The position numbers and the translations under genes were made by a program. Below, in pieces: positions 30,911 to 32,378 of a stretch of 32,378 nucleotides of DNA. Position 1 is the first letter of the stretch, and each line of letters begins with the position of its first letter. The stretch covers positions 1 to 32,378 of the forward strand of contig NZ_JAELTO010000047.1 of NCBI RefSeq assembly GCF_016428875.1, read 5' to 3'. The notes under the pieces are model-generated. The model worked only from the letters and a program-made list of their open reading frames with translations, was not told the origin of the DNA and did not search any database. This stretch comes from Xylophilus sp. ASV27 (lineage in GTDB: Bacteria; Pseudomonadota; Gammaproteobacteria; Burkholderiales; Burkholderiaceae_C).

Positions 30911-31008
30911 CTTCCTTCATTCTTCTTATAAAAAATAGCAGTAGTAGTAGAGGGCGCCGAAAAATGGGGATAAGCCGGTTTTTCCCTTGCCGATCAAGCG
31001 CTTGGGGT
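30911..31008 (+). other. origin-like unwinding module 1
   Basis: An AT-rich stretch (30917-30937) leads into five trinucleotides TAG CAG TAG TAG TAG (30936-30950), then 14 nt including GGGCGCC, then TGGGGATAA (30965-30973), one mismatch from the DnaA box TGTGGATAA. This is followed by AAGCC, a TTTTTCCC run, GATCAAG (30992-30998) and CTTGGGG. The order TAG-triplets, GC-rich spacer, DnaA box on one strand is the DnaA-trio unwinding arrangement. Confidence 0.65.
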
Positions 31009-31082
31009 TTCCCCAACCCTGTGGCCCGGCAACCCTGAGCTTTGCGGCTGGCCGCTAACAACTTCGGCGCGCCGCGCGCGTC

Positions 31083-31131
31083 TGTGGACAAGCCGCCGGT
31101 TGCGCGCGAAGCATCCACAAAGTTACCCACA
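31083..31131. promoter_or_regulatory. cluster of DnaA boxes
   Basis: TGTGGACAA (31083-31091, one mismatch), GCATCCACA (31111-31119, two mismatches, opposite strand sense) and TTACCCACA (31123-31131, one mismatch) lie within 50 bp. Such density is unexpected by chance in a sequence of this GC content. Confidence 0.6.
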
Positions 31132-31248
31132 ACCGCCCAAGAAATGGGCAAAACGTAATGGAACACGCCTGAATGGGGTCCGAATCGCGGCGCGGCGGCT
31201 GGATCGCCAGCGCCGACTGATCGGCGAAGCCATGGGCGGCTTGCGCCA

Positions 31249-31357
31249 TCTCACGGCGGAGCCGGGCCGCACCTGGGCGACGACATCGATGCGGTATTGC
31301 GCGAAGCGGGACTGAGCACGGAGCAGATCCGTGTGCTGCGGGAAAAGGAGTGGTGGC
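31249..31357 (+). pseudogene. remnant of the 3' end of a CaiB/BaiF CoA-transferase gene
   Basis: Read from 31249, the frame gives HGGAGPHLGDDIDAVLREAG, then LSTEQIRVLREKEWW. This is the typical C-terminus of family III CoA-transferases (LGEHTDEVLxxLGxSxEQIxxLR). Nothing upstream in any frame continues the family, so only about 35 codons remain, and the expected stop overlapping the next start is out of frame by one base. The remnant differs from the two intact transferases at 11754 and 13030. It is a relic of a degraded gene followed by a lyase remnant, an operon pair common in Burkholderiales. Confidence 0.5.
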
Positions 31358-31460
31358 GTGAGCGCCCTCTGAAACGGCGCCGCGCGCCGCATCCATCTGC
31401 AGGAGGTCGGCCCGCGCCACGGCCGGCGAGATCGCGCTGGTCGATGCGCTGTCGGCCAGC
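31358..31460 (+). pseudogene. remnant of the 5' end of a hydroxymethylglutaryl-CoA lyase-like gene
   Basis: A GTG at 31358 has AAGGAG upstream, but an in-frame TGA occurs at 31370-31372. The same frame then reads RIHLQEVGPR (31388-31417), the N-terminal motif of HMG-CoA lyase-type enzymes (EVGPRDGLQ). After a frame change and the loss of about 11 residues it reads TAGEIALVDALSAS (31419-31460), the next conserved block of the family. The rest of the gene (about 250 codons) is gone. Stop, frameshift and truncation together mark it as a dead gene. Confidence 0.6.
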
Positions 31461-31535
31461 GAAACAAACCCACGACATCGCCAAGCTGCGCATGACGCGC
31501 GGCCCGAGGCGCGCGTGCGCCGGCAGAGCCTTGTT

Positions 31536-31643
31536 TCATGCACTTCTTCTCTATTTCTAGTATTTCAAATTAGTAGTAGTAGTAAGCAATGCGCGCTTCT
31601 GTGGAAAAGCCCCTTTTCCCGTTCCAGATCAAGAACTTGTGGA
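31536..31643 (+). other. origin-like unwinding module 2
   Basis: An AT-rich stretch (31541-31570) leads into TAG TAG TAG TAG TAA (31571-31585), then 14 nt including GCGCGC, then TGTGGAAAA (31600-31608), two mismatches from the DnaA box TGTGGATAA. This is followed by AAGCC, CTTTTCCC, GATCAAG (31627-31633) and CTTGTGG. Every landmark is exactly 635 bp to the right of its counterpart in module 1; by hand count about 47 of 72 bases agree. Confidence 0.7.
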
Positions 31644-31654
31644 GGCGACAAGCA

Positions 31655-31726
31655 TGTGGATGCGGCCCTGTCGCCGATCGCCGCCGGGGCGAACAACTTG
31701 GACGCATGCGCCGGCGCTGTGGATAA
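31655..31726 (+). promoter_or_regulatory. DnaA boxes right of module 2
   Basis: TGTGGATGC (31655-31663, two mismatches) and TGTGGATAA (31718-31726, perfect consensus) have the same orientation as the boxes of the two modules. The perfect box is the best DnaA site in the window. Confidence 0.65.
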
Positions 31727-31772
31727 GTCCTGGCTTATGCCGGAACGCTCCCCAGGGTTGTCCCGGTCACGG

Positions 31773-31839
31773 TTTTTTGGGAGAAAAATGGCTGAAGCCC
31801 AGGTATCGTCTGGGCTTATTGCTATTATTTAAATAGCAA
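31773..31839 (-). repeat. dispersed palindromic repeat, copy 5
   Basis: A TTTTT/AAAAA hairpin (around 31773-31789) is followed by AAGCCCAG/CTGGGCTT (31795-31802 and 31810-31817) and TTGCTATT/AATAGCAA (31819-31826 and 31832-31839). Orientation is opposite to copy 4. It begins 2 bp beyond the stop codon of the leftward membrane-protein gene, mirroring copy 4 behind the TonB receptor. Confidence 0.85.
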
Positions 31840-31841
31840 AC

Positions 31842-32303
31842 CTAGCGTCGGTGGCGCAGTTCGACGAGGCAGAAGGCCAGGCTGGCCAGCACCAGCGGCG
31901 CGAAGTAGTACAGCGCGCGGTAGGCCAGCACGGCGGCCAGCACCTGGTGGGCCGGCGCGCTGCCGGCCAGCAGCACCACGGCGACGGCCTCCAGCACGCC
32001 CAGGCCGGAGGGCACGCGCAACACCAGGCCGGCCAGGGCGCCGAACAGCATGGTGGCGAGCACCGCCGGGTACGGCGCCTGGCCTTGCAGCAGCACCCAG
32101 ACCGCGCCGGACATCAGCATCCAGTTGGCGGCCGAGAGCGCGACCTGCGCCAGGGCGAACGGCGCGCGCGGCAGCGGAAAGCGGCGGCCGCGCAGCGTCA
32201 GCGCCCGCCCGCCGCGCGCGGCGCAGAGCAGCACGTAGCCGGCCGGCAGCGCGGCCAGGGCGGCGCCCAGCAGGTGCAGCGGCAGCGCGCCGGCCTGCCA
32301 GCC
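31842..32303 (-). CDS. YbhN/UPF0104-type flippase-like membrane protein, C-terminal part cut by contig end
   Basis: The last 153 codons of a polytopic membrane protein are present. At least four hydrophobic segments are visible, with the family-typical motif RVPSGLGVLEAVAVVLLAG and, further on, AYRALYYFAPLVLASLAFCL near the C-terminus. This is the lysylphosphatidylglycerol synthase-type transmembrane domain (UPF0104, E. coli YbhN); members are thought to be lipid flippases or related envelope proteins. The 5' end is lost where the adapter begins. An apparent start MYKRQ ahead of it is translated adapter, not protein. It is convergent with the TonB receptor across the origin-like region. Confidence 0.8.
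   Translation of the reverse strand, partial: GWQAGALPLHLLGAALAALPAGYVLLCAARGGRALTLRGRRFPLPRAPFALAQVALSAANWMLMSGAVWVLLQGQAPYPAVLATMLFGALAGLVLRVPSGLGVLEAVAVVLLAGSAPAHQVLAAVLAYRALYYFAPLVLASLAFCLVELRHRR

Positions 32304-32378
<75 letters not shown>

Larger units (their letters stand above)
30707..31841. other. 1.1-kb region without intact genes: candidate replication origin
   Basis: No open frame here looks like a gene. The region contains two similar AT-rich/TAG-triplet/DnaA-box modules (30911-31008 and 31536-31643), a cluster of DnaA boxes at 31083-31131, a perfect box TGTGGATAA at 31718-31726, and decayed pieces of two catabolic genes (31249-31460). It lies between convergent genes and is flanked by inverted palindromic repeats (copies 4 and 5). 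The stretch 30707-30910 is GC-rich and shows nothing I can assign. The features are those of a bacterial oriC, but dnaA is about 29 kb away, so origin function is inferred. Confidence 0.65.

Noticed and set aside
30648-31166. Several open frames of 60-170 codons in the origin-like region on both strands.
   Set aside because: No ribosome binding sites, domain motifs or coding-like codon use. They overlie DnaA boxes, hairpins and gene remnants.
30936-31585. TAG triplet runs as a simple microsatellite.
   Set aside because: Two runs at the same spacing to a DnaA box and inside a longer 72-bp similarity are hard to explain as random slippage; treated as part of the origin-like modules instead.

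Overview
The window is one whole assembled contig. Both ends carry untrimmed Tn5/Nextera adapter (mosaic end plus homopolymer), so genomic DNA runs only from about 79 to 32303. Very high GC, the order yidC-yidD-rnpA-rpmH / dnaA-dnaN-gyrB, a Bug-type solute receptor, a nitrilase-fused NAD synthetase and the style of the extragenic repeats point to Burkholderiales, most likely Comamonadaceae. The genus cannot be fixed from this sequence.

Layout. 79-1130: minus-strand end of the ribosomal/membrane-insertion block (yidC 5' end, yidD, rnpA, rpmH). 1382-6818: dnaA, dnaN, gyrB. 7006-14184: an acyl-CoA island made of two divergent operons around a TetR gene with a perfect palindromic operator. To the left are tetR, a crotonase, a quinone-reductase-like enzyme and a Bug receptor; to the right are an acyl-CoA dehydrogenase and two type III CoA-transferases. 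Together they look like uptake, CoA activation and beta-oxidation of one unidentified organic acid. 14260-19571: a DEDDh exonuclease, NAD synthetase, a deletion remnant of an extradiol dioxygenase and a DinG helicase. 19704-22956: a small GlsB/YeaQ-like membrane protein, a CYTH-CHAD protein, a small unknown protein and a cation diffusion facilitator. 23013-27984: paoABC (periplasmic molybdenum aldehyde oxidoreductase) with a divergent LysR regulator. 27975-30628: a DUF3297 protein and a TonB-dependent receptor. 31842-32303: 3' part of a YbhN-like membrane protein.

The most interesting part is the 1.1 kb without intact genes at 30707-31841. It holds two diverged copies, exactly 635 bp apart, of a module made of an AT-rich stretch, five TAG-type trinucleotides, 14 nt and a DnaA box, with further DnaA boxes between and after them. 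This is the architecture of a bacterial unwinding region (DnaA-trio type) and is a strong oriC candidate about 30 kb from dnaA, whereas the rpmH-dnaA gap has only two one-mismatch boxes. Decayed pieces of a CoA-transferase/HMG-CoA-lyase gene pair lie between the modules, and inverted copies of a palindromic repeat bracket the region.

That palindromic repeat (an AGCCCAGG/CCTGGGCT hairpin beside a GCTAT/ATAGC hairpin) occurs five times in 32 kb. One copy is inserted in frame inside the NAD synthetase gene and adds about 20 residues.
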